NCBI RefSeq assembly: GCF_025464955.1
Contig: NZ_JAODNM010000124.1
Coordinates: forward strand, 1 to 64,000
Direction: 5' to 3'
Origin: Amycolatopsis sp.
Lineage (GTDB): Bacteria > Actinomycetota > Actinomycetes > Mycobacteriales > Pseudonocardiaceae
Length of the DNA: 64,000 bases
The translations under genes were made by a program, and so were the position numbers. Shown one piece after another: positions 31,504-38,936 of this stretch; position 1 is the first letter of the stretch, and each line of letters starts with the position of its first letter. The notes under the pieces are model-generated. The model saw only the letters and a list, made by a program, of their open reading frames with translations, did not search any database and had not been told where the DNA came from.

Positions 31504-32004
31504 TTAAAAGAGCCCGGACGCCTCGACGGATGGACGCGCGACGGGTTTCACGTCGCCCGCGTCGCGGATCGCGTCCGCCATGCCCTGCGCGGCCAGCCTG
31601 TCGGCGCGCTCGTTGCCGGGGTCGCCCGCGTGGCCCTTGACCCAGTGCCACTCGACGTCGTGGCGGCTCACCGCGGCCACCAGCTGCTGCCACAGGTCGA
31701 CGTTCTTGACCGGCTGTTTCGCGCTGGTCATCCAGCCGTTGCGCGCCCAGTTGATCACCCATTTGGTGATGCCATCGCGGACGTACCGGCTGTCGGTGTA
31801 CAGGTTGACCGTCACCCGGTGCTTGAGGCTGTCCAGTGCCTGGATCGGCGCCGTCAGCTCCATCCGGTTGTTCGTGGTCCCGACCGCCTCACCACCGCAA
31901 AGGGTCTTCTCGCGGTCGCCGTACCGCAGCAGGGCGCCCCATCCGCCTGGTCCGGGATTGCCCGAGCACGCGCCGTCGGTATAGATGTCCACAACCTGGT
32001 CCAC
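31504..32004 (-). CDS. rnhA: Ribonuclease HI
   Basis: 166 residues. Catalytic carboxylates are all present: Asp10 in YTDGACSGNPGPGGWG, Glu49 in NNRMEL, Asp71 in YTDSRYV, and Asp135 in GNERADRLA, with the helper His125 in WVKGHAGDPG. This is the canonical bacterial RNase HI that cuts RNA in RNA-DNA hybrids, with a C-terminal tail of about 20 residues beyond the core. ATG at 32004. It is divergent from the reductase gene at 32068. Confidence 0.95.
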   Translation of the reverse strand: MDQVVDIYTDGACSGNPGPGGWGALLRYGDREKTLCGGEAVGTTNNRMELTAPIQALDSLKHRVTVNLYTDSRYVRDGITKWVINWARNGWMTSAKQPVKNVDLWQQLVAAVSRHDVEWHWVKGHAGDPGNERADRLAAQGMADAIRDAGDVKPVARPSVEASGLF

Positions 32005-32067
32005 CGCGACAACATACAGCGACCTTGCGCGAGCGGCCCGGGGCGATCAAAACTGGTAGACAGGGTT

Positions 32068-32742
32068 ATGAGCGCGCGTCCGTATGTCCTGCTGTCGGTG
32101 GCGGCGTCTCTCGACGGCTACATCGACGACACCAGCGACGTCCGCCTGCTGCTGTCCACTGAGGACGACTTCGACCGGGTCGACCAGGTGCGGGCCGGGG
32201 TGGACGCGATCCTCGTCGGGGCGAACACGCTGCGGACGGACAACCCGCGGCTGCTGGTGCGCTCGGCGGACAGGCGCAAGCGGCGGGTCAACGCGGGCCT
32301 GCCGGAGAACCCGGTCAAGGTGACGTTCACGCGCAGTGACAGCCTCGACCCCGCTGCGGCGTTCTTCACCACCGGCGACGACGTGAAGCTGGTCTACGCG
32401 CCGGCAGAGGTCGTTCCCGCGCTCACGGCCGTGCTCGGCAGCGTGGCCACCGTCGTCGAGGCCGCAGACGTCCACGCGCTGCTGGCCGACCTGGCGGGTC
32501 GCGGCATCGGACGGGTGCTGGTCGAGGGCGGCGGGACGATGCACACGCTGTTCCTCTCCGCCGGCGTCGTCGACGAGCTGCACCTGGTGTTCGCGCCGTT
32601 CTTCATCGGCGACGCGGACGCGCCGCGGTTCGTGAACCCGGCGTTGTTCCCGCAGAGCCCGTCACGGCGGATGACCCTCGTCGAGACCCGGCAGCTGGGC
32701 GACGTCGTGCTGCTGCGCTACCTGACCGGAAGCGAGTCATGA
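32068..32742 (+). CDS. Pyrimidine reductase-like protein (RibD C-terminal domain)
   Basis: 224 residues, dihydrofolate-reductase-like fold. RPYVLLSVAASLDGYIDD (1-20) is the RibD_C start; VDAILVGANTLRTDNPRLLV contains the motif contacting substrate and NADPH; RVLVEGGGTMHTLFL near 155-170 is the nucleotide-binding GGG loop. It reduces the ribosyl side chain of a pyrimidine in riboflavin-type pathways. The stop codon overlaps the start of the deaminase gene (ATGA), so together they correspond to a split RibD. TAGACA seven or so bases before the ATG suggests a leaderless transcript. A role in an unusual flavin or deazaflavin is possible but unproven. Confidence 0.8.
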   Translation: MSARPYVLLSVAASLDGYIDDTSDVRLLLSTEDDFDRVDQVRAGVDAILVGANTLRTDNPRLLVRSADRRKRRVNAGLPENPVKVTFTRSDSLDPAAAFFTTGDDVKLVYAPAEVVPALTAVLGSVATVVEAADVHALLADLAGRGIGRVLVEGGGTMHTLFLSAGVVDELHLVFAPFFIGDADAPRFVNPALFPQSPSRRMTLVETRQLGDVVLLRYLTGSES

Positions 32743-33191
32743 ACGAGAACGATCGCGGTCTGCTGATCGAGTCGATCCAGCTCGCCGAGAACTGCCCGCC
32801 GTCCCCGACTTTCTCCGTCGGCGCGATCATCGCGGACGCCGGGGGCAACGTCCTCGCGACCGGCTACTCCGGTGAGACGGCCCCGCACGACCACGCCGAA
32901 GAGGCCGCGCTCGCAAAGCTCGACAACGACGACCCGCGCCTCGTCGGCGCCACGCTGTACACGTCGCTGGAGCCGTGCAGCAAGCGGTCGTCGCGGCCGA
33001 AGTCCTGCACCCAGCTCATCCTCGAAACCGCGATCCCCCGCGTCGTGTTCGCCTGGCGCGAGCCGAACATCTTCGTCGACTGCATCGGTGCCGAACTGCT
33101 CCGCGACGCCGGCCGCGAGGTCGTCGAGGTCCCCGACCTGGCCTACCTCGTGCGCAAGACGAACTCATACATGCCGGGCGTGGCCGAGTAA
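32739..33191 (+). CDS. Deaminase of the cytidine/RibD N-terminal type
   Basis: 150 residues. Zinc-site motif HDHAEEAALAKL (His, catalytic Glu) and the Cys pair in SLEPCSKRSSRPKSC give the HAE/PCxxC pattern of the cytidine-deaminase superfamily. The spacing between the two Cys residues, about ten residues, is longer than the usual two. The C-terminal half, FAWREPNIFVDCIGAELL, resembles RibD deaminases. It overlaps the reductase gene by 4 bp (translational coupling). Together they should carry out deamination and reduction of a pyrimidine intermediate. Confidence 0.8.
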   Translation: MNENDRGLLIESIQLAENCPPSPTFSVGAIIADAGGNVLATGYSGETAPHDHAEEAALAKLDNDDPRLVGATLYTSLEPCSKRSSRPKSCTQLILETAIPRVVFAWREPNIFVDCIGAELLRDAGREVVEVPDLAYLVRKTNSYMPGVAE

Positions 33192-33222
33192 CTCGCCGAG
33201 CGCGACTGTCACGCCGGGCTCC

Positions 33223-33228
33223 TAGAAT
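33223..33228 (+). promoter_or_regulatory. -10 box of a leaderless aldo-keto reductase transcript
   Basis: TAGAAT ends eight bases before the ATG at 33236, the spacing at which actinobacterial leaderless mRNAs begin with the AUG. No ribosome binding site is present, which fits. Confidence 0.5.
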
Positions 33229-33235
33229 CGAGCAC

Positions 33236-34219
33236 ATGGAGACTCGTGAGATCAGCCGGTTGGGACGTCGTGTCAGCGCTATCGGGCTCGGGTGCTGGCA
33301 GCTCGGAGCGGACTGGGGCGACGTCGAGGAGTCCGACGCGCTGGCGGTGCTGAACACCGCCGCCGACGCCGGAGTCACCTTCTTCGACACCGCCGACGTC
33401 TATGGCGACGGACGCAGCGAGAAGCTCGTCGGCCGGTTCCGCGCCGAGCGCGGCGACGAAAACCTGTTCGTAGCGACCAAGATGGGCCGCCGCGAGGCGC
33501 AGGTGCCGGAGAACTTCATCGCGGCGAAGTTCGACGCGTGGAACGACCGGTCGCGCCGGAACCTCGGCATGGACCGGCTCGACCTCGTCCAGCTGCATTG
33601 CCCGCCGACCTCGGTCTACTCGACGGACGCGGTGTACGACGCGCTGGACTCGCTCGTCGAGCGCGGCCGCATCGGCGCGTACGGCGTCAGCGTCGAGACG
33701 TGCGAAGAGGCGTTGACTGCGTTGGCCCGGCCGCACATCGCTAGCGTGCAGATCATCCTCAACTGCCTCCGCCTCAAGCCGCTGGAGCAGGTGCTACCGG
33801 CCGCGGCGGAAGCGGGCGCCGGGATCATCGTGCGTGTGCCGCTGGCGTCGGGGCTGCTCAGCGGCAAGTACACCGCCGCCACCACCTTCGGCGAGAACGA
33901 CCACCGCAACTTCAACCGCGACGGCGGCGCCTTCGACGTCGGCGAGACGTTCTCGGGTGTGCCGTTCGACGTCGGGCTCGAGGCTGTCGAGCGCCTTCGG
34001 GGCGTGCTGCCGGCGGACCAGACCTTGGCCCAGTTCGCGCTGCGGTGGATCCTCGACCAGCCCGGGGTCAGCGTGGTCATCCCGGGCGCGCGCAACCCTG
34101 AGCAGGCGCGCGCCAACACCGTCGCCGCCGGGCTGCCGCCGCTGGACGCCAAAGCCGCCGAGACCGTCCGCGAGGTGTACGACGAGCTGATCCGGCCGCT
34201 CGTCCACGACCGCTGGTGA
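33236..34219 (+). CDS. Aldo/keto reductase
   Basis: 327 residues, TIM barrel. The AKR tetrad is visible: Asp in FFDTADVYGDGRSEK, Tyr in the same motif, Lys in FVATKMGRRE and His in LVQLHCPP. C-terminal NADPH-binding PGARNPEQARANTVAAGLP is typical. N-terminal SRLGRRVSAIGLGCWQLGAD matches AKR class proteins. It reduces aldehydes or ketones with NADPH; the natural substrate is unknown. Preceded by a leaderless-type -10 box. Confidence 0.85.
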   Translation: METREISRLGRRVSAIGLGCWQLGADWGDVEESDALAVLNTAADAGVTFFDTADVYGDGRSEKLVGRFRAERGDENLFVATKMGRREAQVPENFIAAKFDAWNDRSRRNLGMDRLDLVQLHCPPTSVYSTDAVYDALDSLVERGRIGAYGVSVETCEEALTALARPHIASVQIILNCLRLKPLEQVLPAAAEAGAGIIVRVPLASGLLSGKYTAATTFGENDHRNFNRDGGAFDVGETFSGVPFDVGLEAVERLRGVLPADQTLAQFALRWILDQPGVSVVIPGARNPEQARANTVAAGLPPLDAKAAETVREVYDELIRPLVHDRW

Positions 34220-34273
34220 CGGCGCGCCGCGAGCGTTGGCCGAGTTGCCGGATTGGCTGGCATGATGGCGAGA

Positions 34274-34909
34274 ATGACGCCTGAAGAGCTCCTCACGACC
34301 ACCCGGACAGTGCGCAAGCGGCTCGACCTGACCAGGTCGGTACCGCTCGACCTGGTCAAAAAGGCGCTCGAAATCGCGTTGCAGGCACCGAGCGGCTCCA
34401 ACCGCCAGCAGTGGCAGTGGCTCGTCGTCACGGACAAGGACCAGCGCGCGGCGATCGGCGAGCTGTACCGCCGCGCGACCACGTCGTACCTCGAGTCCGA
34501 GGGCGCCGCGAGCAAGCTGTTCGCCGACGACCCGGAGCGCTCGAAGGTGCAGACGCGCGTCGGCACCAGTATCGAGTACCTCGCGGACAAGATGGGCGAC
34601 GTCCCGGTGCTGGTCATCCCCTGCCTGCAGACGGTGACGGCCGACCTGCCGTCCGGCAACCAGGCGGGCATGTGGGCGTCACTCCTGCCCGCGGCGTGGA
34701 GCTACATGCTGGCCGCGCGGGCGTTCACCCTCGGCACCGCGTGGACCACGCTGCACCTGGAGTACGAGAAGGAGGCGGCGGAGATCCTCGACCTGCCGCC
34801 GAACGTCCACCAGGCCGCGCTGATCCCGACTGCGTTCTACACCGGCGACACCTTCAAGCCGGCCGTCCGCCAGCCGCTCGACGAGGTCCTGCACCTCGAC
34901 CGCTGGTAG
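34274..34909 (+). CDS. Nitroreductase family protein
   Basis: 211 residues, FMN-dependent fold. TRTVRKRLDLTRSVPLD gives the Arg/Ser start motif of the family; ALQAPSGSNRQQWQWLVVTD is the FMN phosphate region, and LPAAWSYMLAARAFTLGTAW plus LIPTAFYTGD follow. Such enzymes reduce quinones, nitro compounds or, in some subgroups, act on dienelactone-like substrates. ATG 34274 chosen for the family start; ATGs at 34262 and 34265 are alternatives. It ends six bases before the convergent 3D-domain gene. Confidence 0.8.
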   Translation: MTPEELLTTTRTVRKRLDLTRSVPLDLVKKALEIALQAPSGSNRQQWQWLVVTDKDQRAAIGELYRRATTSYLESEGAASKLFADDPERSKVQTRVGTSIEYLADKMGDVPVLVIPCLQTVTADLPSGNQAGMWASLLPAAWSYMLAARAFTLGTAWTTLHLEYEKEAAEILDLPPNVHQAALIPTAFYTGDTFKPAVRQPLDEVLHLDRW

Positions 34910-34915
34910 CGGCCT

Positions 34916-35686
34916 CTACTCGACCACCAGGTTCAGGCGCTGGATGCCCCAGTTGTCGGCTTGGGTGCCGGGCAGCCAGACGTCGACGATGTCGTCCTTG
35001 ATCCAGCTGCCGATGTCGGCGGCGTAGCAGTGGCCGTAGCCCGGGACGTAGAACCTGGTGCCCCAGGGGACGTTGCGGGCGTCGACGGCGCAGTAGCCCG
35101 AGCCGGCGAGGTAGCCCATCGCGGTCTGGCCGGTGTCGTTGTAGGACGTCACCTTGTAGTTGAGCACCGTGCCTTTCGCGAGGGCGAACGGCGCGAGCTT
35201 ATTCGACGCGTTGACGTGGTACGACGTCGAGATCTGGCCGATGGACGCCGGGGTGTTGTCCTCGGCCGACATCGCGTAGAGCTGGTAGTTCGCGTTCTGG
35301 CACGGCGTCGCGTCGGTGACCAGGAAACTGGCCTGGCCCCAGTCGCTGATCCACTGCAGCGCCTGGCCGTTGCGGAACGCCCGGTATGCGACGGCGCCCG
35401 GCACGCGGCTGAACGTGAAGGTGACCTTGCCGTCCGACCCGAGGCCGCCGGAAACGCCGCCGGGAACAGGCAGCCGGTTGCTCACGCTGACCTGCCCGAC
35501 TTCGGTGCCCGGTCCGTGGCCACCGGTGACCGGCCGATCGGGGATCGTGCCGGTGTAGAAGTGCTGGCAGGCGGGCAAAGCGGCGGGTGCGGCCGAAGCC
35601 GTGACCGGCACGGTGACCACCGCGGCGAGACTGGTGAGGCCGGCGAACGCGAGAACCGCGGCGCGCCGGAAACGGTTGACAGGCAT
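34916..35686 (-). CDS. Secreted 3D-domain protein (cell-wall hydrolase-like)
   Basis: 256 residues. Signal peptide (RAAVLAFAGLTSLAAVVTV, cleavage after ASA near 32). A central beta-rich domain (about 50-150) precedes a C-terminal 3D domain, a double-psi beta barrel: GYCAVDARNVPWGTRFYVPG, then YAADIGSWIKDDIVDVW with the three Asp residues. 3D domains occur in lytic transglycosylase/Rpf-type proteins. The central domain is fibronectin-like by sequence. GGAGG precedes ATG 35686. A DasR-like palindrome lies 93 bp upstream, which would tie expression to cell-wall sugar sensing. Confidence 0.8.
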   Translation of the reverse strand: MPVNRFRRAAVLAFAGLTSLAAVVTVPVTASAAPAALPACQHFYTGTIPDRPVTGGHGPGTEVGQVSVSNRLPVPGGVSGGLGSDGKVTFTFSRVPGAVAYRAFRNGQALQWISDWGQASFLVTDATPCQNANYQLYAMSAEDNTPASIGQISTSYHVNASNKLAPFALAKGTVLNYKVTSYNDTGQTAMGYLAGSGYCAVDARNVPWGTRFYVPGYGHCYAADIGSWIKDDIVDVWLPGTQADNWGIQRLNLVVE

Positions 35687-35778
35687 GGCGACGAAACCTC
35701 CAGGTGGGGACCGTGGGGAGGATCAGCCCGCCGTGGGCCAGCGGTATGGCGACCGTAAGTCGCTTCGGCCATTAGGGT

Positions 35779-35798
35779 CAAGAGGTCTAGACCTCTTG
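35779..35798. promoter_or_regulatory. Perfect 20-bp palindrome, GntR/DasR-like operator
   Basis: CAAGAGGTCTAGACCTCTTG is a perfect 20-bp palindrome. Its GGTCTAGACC core equals the centre of the DasR-responsive element (established in Streptomyces as TGGTCTAGACCA); the flanks differ. The only promoter close by is that of the 3D-domain gene. Confidence 0.65.
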
Positions 35799-36044
35799 GT
35801 GTTCAAGAACGGCAGGAAAGACCCGCCTGGCCCAATCGGCATAGCGGTAAGGCTGCCTGCAGATGACCTCTTCGGCCGCGGCGGTGACCACCGCTCGGCC
35901 GTTCGAGTTCGCCAGGTGCCCGAAAATCACTTCGGCGGCTGGTCCCGGTAGCGTCGTTCGCCATGAACGGCCCCAGCCCGGAGCCGACCATGGCCCGCTC
36001 GCAGGCCTGGTGCAACTGCCCGCTGAAGTCCAGGTCCGTTCCGT
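35799..36044. other. Intergenic, no gene seen
   Basis: The region between the operator and the repeat contains frames without ribosome binding sites or motifs. Confidence 0.5.
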
Positions 36045-36109
36045 CGCAACTCGCCGTCGAGTTGCGATCGTTGCGGACGCTAACTACCGCAACTCGACGG
36101 CGAGTTGCG
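36045..36109 (-). repeat. Dispersed 65-bp double-hairpin repeat, copy 2 (inverted)
   Basis: Reverse-complement orientation relative to copies at 17842 and 55438. Both hairpins are perfect here (9-bp arms), with loops CCGT and ACGG, making the hairpins complementary to each other. It lies between the 3D-domain gene promoter and the 3' end of the nuclease gene. Confidence 0.85.
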
Positions 36110-36170
36110 GGGGCGGGGCGCCCAGGGCGGGCACTTTGCGGTTTTGTGCCCTGGATGAAAGTTCAACGAA

Positions 36171-36192
36171 GGCGCTCTTGAACAAGAGTGCC
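36171..36192 (-). terminator. Hairpin after the HNH nuclease gene
   Basis: GGC, one mismatch, then CTCTTG pairing with CAAGAG, starting 14 bp past the nuclease stop. Inferred terminator. Confidence 0.45.
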
Positions 36193-36205
36193 GTCCGTGG
36201 GCGTG

Positions 36206-36871
36206 CTAGGCGGCTGGGGCGGGGCAGGTGTTGAGCATCTGGGCGAGGGCGGCGCGTTCGTCCTGGTCGACGGTCAGGTGGTAGCGGACCTTCACGGTGG
36301 CGTAGTGCGTCGCGTACTGGCACCAGTACGCGCGCGTCGGCCGCCAGTGCGCCGGGTCCGAGTCGCCCTTGCTGCGGTTCGACGAAAACGACACCGCGAC
36401 GAGGTTCTCGGGGTCGTTGTAGAACGTCGAACGCTGCTCGGCGGTCCAGTTCCGGGCGCCCGAGATGTTGGCTTCCTTGACCGGGACGATGTGGTCGATG
36501 TCGAGGTTCTTCGCGTCGGTCACGACGACCCCGTCGTACGGACTCGTCCACTTGCCGGCGTTGATCTTGCACCGCGTACCGGCCTGGACGCCGGGATCCT
36601 GCTGTTTCAGCACGATCGCGCGGGTGTCACAGGAGTTGCCCTGCCCGACCCAGTCGCCCCACTGGGCGCGGTCGTAGTGCGCGCCGGTGTCCGGGACAGC
36701 CACCGTGAGCTGGGAAAGCAACTCCGGAGAGGCGCCGGGCGCGGCGTCCGGGGTGTCGCTCGGCGCCGACCGATGCTGGACCAGCCACACCACCAGCAGT
36801 ACGGCCACCACGACGGCCGAGGACACGCTGGTGAGAATCTTCTTACGGCTCAACGGTTTCCTGCCTTGCAC
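36206..36871 (-). CDS. Membrane-anchored HNH endonuclease (DUF1524/GmrSD-C type)
   Basis: 221 residues. One transmembrane helix near the N-terminus (about residues 14-32; SSAVVVAVLLVVWLVQHR) and an extracellular-facing nuclease domain: DIDHIVPVKEANISG is the HNH beta-beta-alpha core (His and Asn), and NDPENLVAVSFSSNRSKGD plus DPAHWRPTRAYWCQYA follow as in DUF1524 nucleases. Four cysteines (NSCDTRA, TRCKINA, YWCQYA, NTCPAP) suggest disulfides outside the cell. GTG start at 36871; the FAD monooxygenase stop is only 10 bp upstream, so they are one operon. Probable use: nucleic-acid scavenging or competition. Confidence 0.75.
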   Translation of the reverse strand: MQGRKPLSRKKILTSVSSAVVVAVLLVVWLVQHRSAPSDTPDAAPGASPELLSQLTVAVPDTGAHYDRAQWGDWVGQGNSCDTRAIVLKQQDPGVQAGTRCKINAGKWTSPYDGVVVTDAKNLDIDHIVPVKEANISGARNWTAEQRSTFYNDPENLVAVSFSSNRSKGDSDPAHWRPTRAYWCQYATHYATVKVRYHLTVDQDERAALAQMLNTCPAPAA

Positions 36872-36881
36872 TAGGAGAGGA

Positions 36882-38213
36882 TCAGGCGCGCAGGGCCCGC
36901 AGCAACGTGCCCGGCTTCAGCAGGGTGCTCGGGTGCGCCCGCATGTGAGTCACCCAGCCGAACCGGCGGCTGACCTCGACGTCGGTCATCGCCGCGCGCA
37001 TGATCCGGCCGGTCACCCAGCTCGCCGCGCGGTACCCGCGCGGGTAGGGGCCGTCGATGTGCGGCAGCGACAGGTCCGCCGACGTCGAAGACTGCCACGC
37101 CGCGTCGACGACGACCCGGAGCTTCGCGAAGAAGTCGCGCGCTGGTTCACGCAGATCGGGGCGCGAGCGCAGGTACGACGACAGGCAGGAAGCGTGCAGG
37201 GCCGCCGAAGACATGCCCTGCCCGTAGATCGGGTTGAACGACGCCACCGCGTCACCCACCGCGACGAGCCCGGCCGGAAGCCGGTCGACACGGTGGAAGT
37301 CCCGCCGGCGGCTGTCAGCCTGGTGATATGTGGCGACCTCGCCGACCGGTTCGCAGGAGGACACGTCTTCGAAGATCTCCGGCAGCCCCACTCGGCAGCG
37401 TTCACGGAACTCGGCCAGGTCGCGTCCGGGCTTGTCGTCGGCGAACCCGGCGATCAAGATCATCCAGGAATCATCCTCGATCGCGTTCAGCGCGGCCACG
37501 CCGCGGCGCGGCACCATCATCTGGGCCAGCACCGCGCCGACGTCGTCCCGGCCGGATCGGCGGAAGCACGCTGTCGCGTAGTTGAGCGCGATCGCCATCC
37601 GGACCATCGGCGGCCGCGGGAACCCGCCCGCTTCCAGCCACTCGCCGAGCCGGCTGGACCGGCCCATCGCGTCGACGACCAGGTCCGCGGTTTCCTCGCC
37701 GGACTCGAAACGCACACCCGCGACGCGGTCGCCGTCGAAGGTGAGACCCTCCGCGCGGGCGTGGACGACGCGGACGCCGGGTAGCGCGAGCACCCTCGCG
37801 CGGATCTGGTCCTCCAGGAACGGCCGGCTGCAGGTCAGCAGCTCTTCCTCGGGGACGATCACCTTCTGCAGGGTGTGGACGTAGAACCGGGCGGAGTTGC
37901 CGCTGGAGAGGATGGCCCCGGCCTCGACGGCGTTCGCGGAGAACCCCGGGAACCAGCGGTCGAGCTGGACACGCCCACCCGGCAGCAGCGTGTGGACCTG
38001 CTCGCCCTGCGGCACACCCTGGCGCACGGAATCGTCGAAGTCGTCACGCTCGAGGATCACGACCTCTTCGGCGTGGTCGCTGAGCACCCGCGCCGCGAGC
38101 AGCCCGGCCAAGCTCCCGCCGAGCACGATCGCGCGCCCCAGCACGACGTCCCGGCCGTTCGGCGCCTCGGCCGCACCGAGCTGCTCGAAGATCCTGGCCG
38201 CACGCCCTGCCAT
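36882..38213 (-). CDS. FAD-dependent monooxygenase / oxidoreductase (paralogue of the gene at 537)
   Basis: 443 residues. Rossmann FAD motif IVLGGSLAGLLAARVL (about 30-45), dinucleotide-linked DDFDDSVRQGVPQGEQVH, and C-terminal GDAVASFNPIYGQGMSSAAL (about 310-330). It differs from the 537-1922 paralogue mainly by internal substitutions and its C-terminal tail. GGGGGAGG precedes the ATG at 38213. It heads a two-gene unit with the membrane nuclease; why such enzymes are paired is unclear. Substrate unknown. Confidence 0.8.
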   Translation of the reverse strand: MAGRAARIFEQLGAAEAPNGRDVVLGRAIVLGGSLAGLLAARVLSDHAEEVVILERDDFDDSVRQGVPQGEQVHTLLPGGRVQLDRWFPGFSANAVEAGAILSSGNSARFYVHTLQKVIVPEEELLTCSRPFLEDQIRARVLALPGVRVVHARAEGLTFDGDRVAGVRFESGEETADLVVDAMGRSSRLGEWLEAGGFPRPPMVRMAIALNYATACFRRSGRDDVGAVLAQMMVPRRGVAALNAIEDDSWMILIAGFADDKPGRDLAEFRERCRVGLPEIFEDVSSCEPVGEVATYHQADSRRRDFHRVDRLPAGLVAVGDAVASFNPIYGQGMSSAALHASCLSSYLRSRPDLREPARDFFAKLRVVVDAAWQSSTSADLSLPHIDGPYPRGYRAASWVTGRIMRAAMTDVEVSRRFGWVTHMRAHPSTLLKPGTLLRALRA

Positions 38214-38304
38214 GTCGCCTCCCCCAAGGTGTTCCAGGCTCGACTCTGCCGGAACGATGTGCCTAGGCTACGGAAAAGCTGTCCGATCAACCGGGAGACG
38301 CTCC

Positions 38305-38613
38305 GTGGACATCAAGATCAACGCGGCCGCCGAACGAAACCGCTACGAGATCACCGTCGACGGCAAGGCCGCCGGGTTCACCCAGTACGAACGGCGCGGC
38401 GAGGTCATCGCCTTCCTGCACACCGAGATCGATCCGGAGTTCAGCGGGAAGGGGCTCGCCGGGAAGCTGATCCGCTACGCCCTCGACGACGTGCGCGACC
38501 AGGAGCTGTCAGTACTGCCGCTGTGCCCGTTCGTCCGGGCGTTCATCACCAAGCACGAGGAGTACGTCGACCTCGTCCCCGCCGCCGATCGACCCCAGTT
38601 CGACCTGAGGTGA
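38305..38613 (+). CDS. GNAT-like small acetyltransferase
   Basis: 102 residues, single domain. KAAGFTQYERRGEVIAFLHT and VDPE-type segment EIDPEFSGKGLAGKLIRYAL carry the acetyl-CoA loop (G-K-G-L-A) of the short YjdJ-type GNAT family. GTG start at 38305 follows GGGAG. Shorter than ordinary GNATs (about 150), as is typical for this subfamily. Substrate unknown. It stands alone, divergent from the FAD monooxygenase. Confidence 0.75.
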   Translation: MDIKINAAAERNRYEITVDGKAAGFTQYERRGEVIAFLHTEIDPEFSGKGLAGKLIRYALDDVRDQELSVLPLCPFVRAFITKHEEYVDLVPAADRPQFDLR

Positions 38614-38674
38614 GCATCATCGCGGCGGCCCCCCGCACAGCATGTCACGCGGTGAAGGGGGCGTTCGCGGAAAA

Positions 38675-38887
38675 CTAGTTCTCGGGGTCGACGGGACGCA
38701 GGTAAGCGGTCCCACCGACGGGCATGCGCCGGAAGAAGTCGACCCGGGTGACCGGGCGACCGACCGGACCGAAACCGGGTTGCGGCTGCGGAACGGGAAC
38801 CTCGCCGGGGGTGCGGTGGGACGGCGACGCGGGCGGGGCGAACGGGCTCGCGTTCGGCTGGCGACGGTGTGTCCACCGGGCTTCCAT
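38675..38887 (-). CDS. Small Pro/Arg-rich peptide, candidate substrate of the HExxH enzyme
   Basis: 70 residues, no cysteines, rich in Pro (about 14) and Arg. N-terminal part MEARWTHRRQPNASPF, a Pro-rich centre, and a C-terminal block TRVDFFRRMPVGGTAYLRP ending in VDPEN. ATG at 38887 has AAAGGA eight bases upstream. The HExxH-type gene ends 49 bp before this start on the same strand, so they are likely one transcript. A leader-plus-core architecture is consistent with a RiPP precursor, but there is no direct proof; it could be a small regulator. Confidence 0.5.
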   Translation of the reverse strand: MEARWTHRRQPNASPFAPPASPSHRTPGEVPVPQPQPGFGPVGRPVTRVDFFRRMPVGGTAYLRPVDPEN

Positions 38888-38936
38888 CGGGTTCCTTTCG
38901 ATCTGGCGTAGCTATCTGGCTGTCCCATGTGGACAG

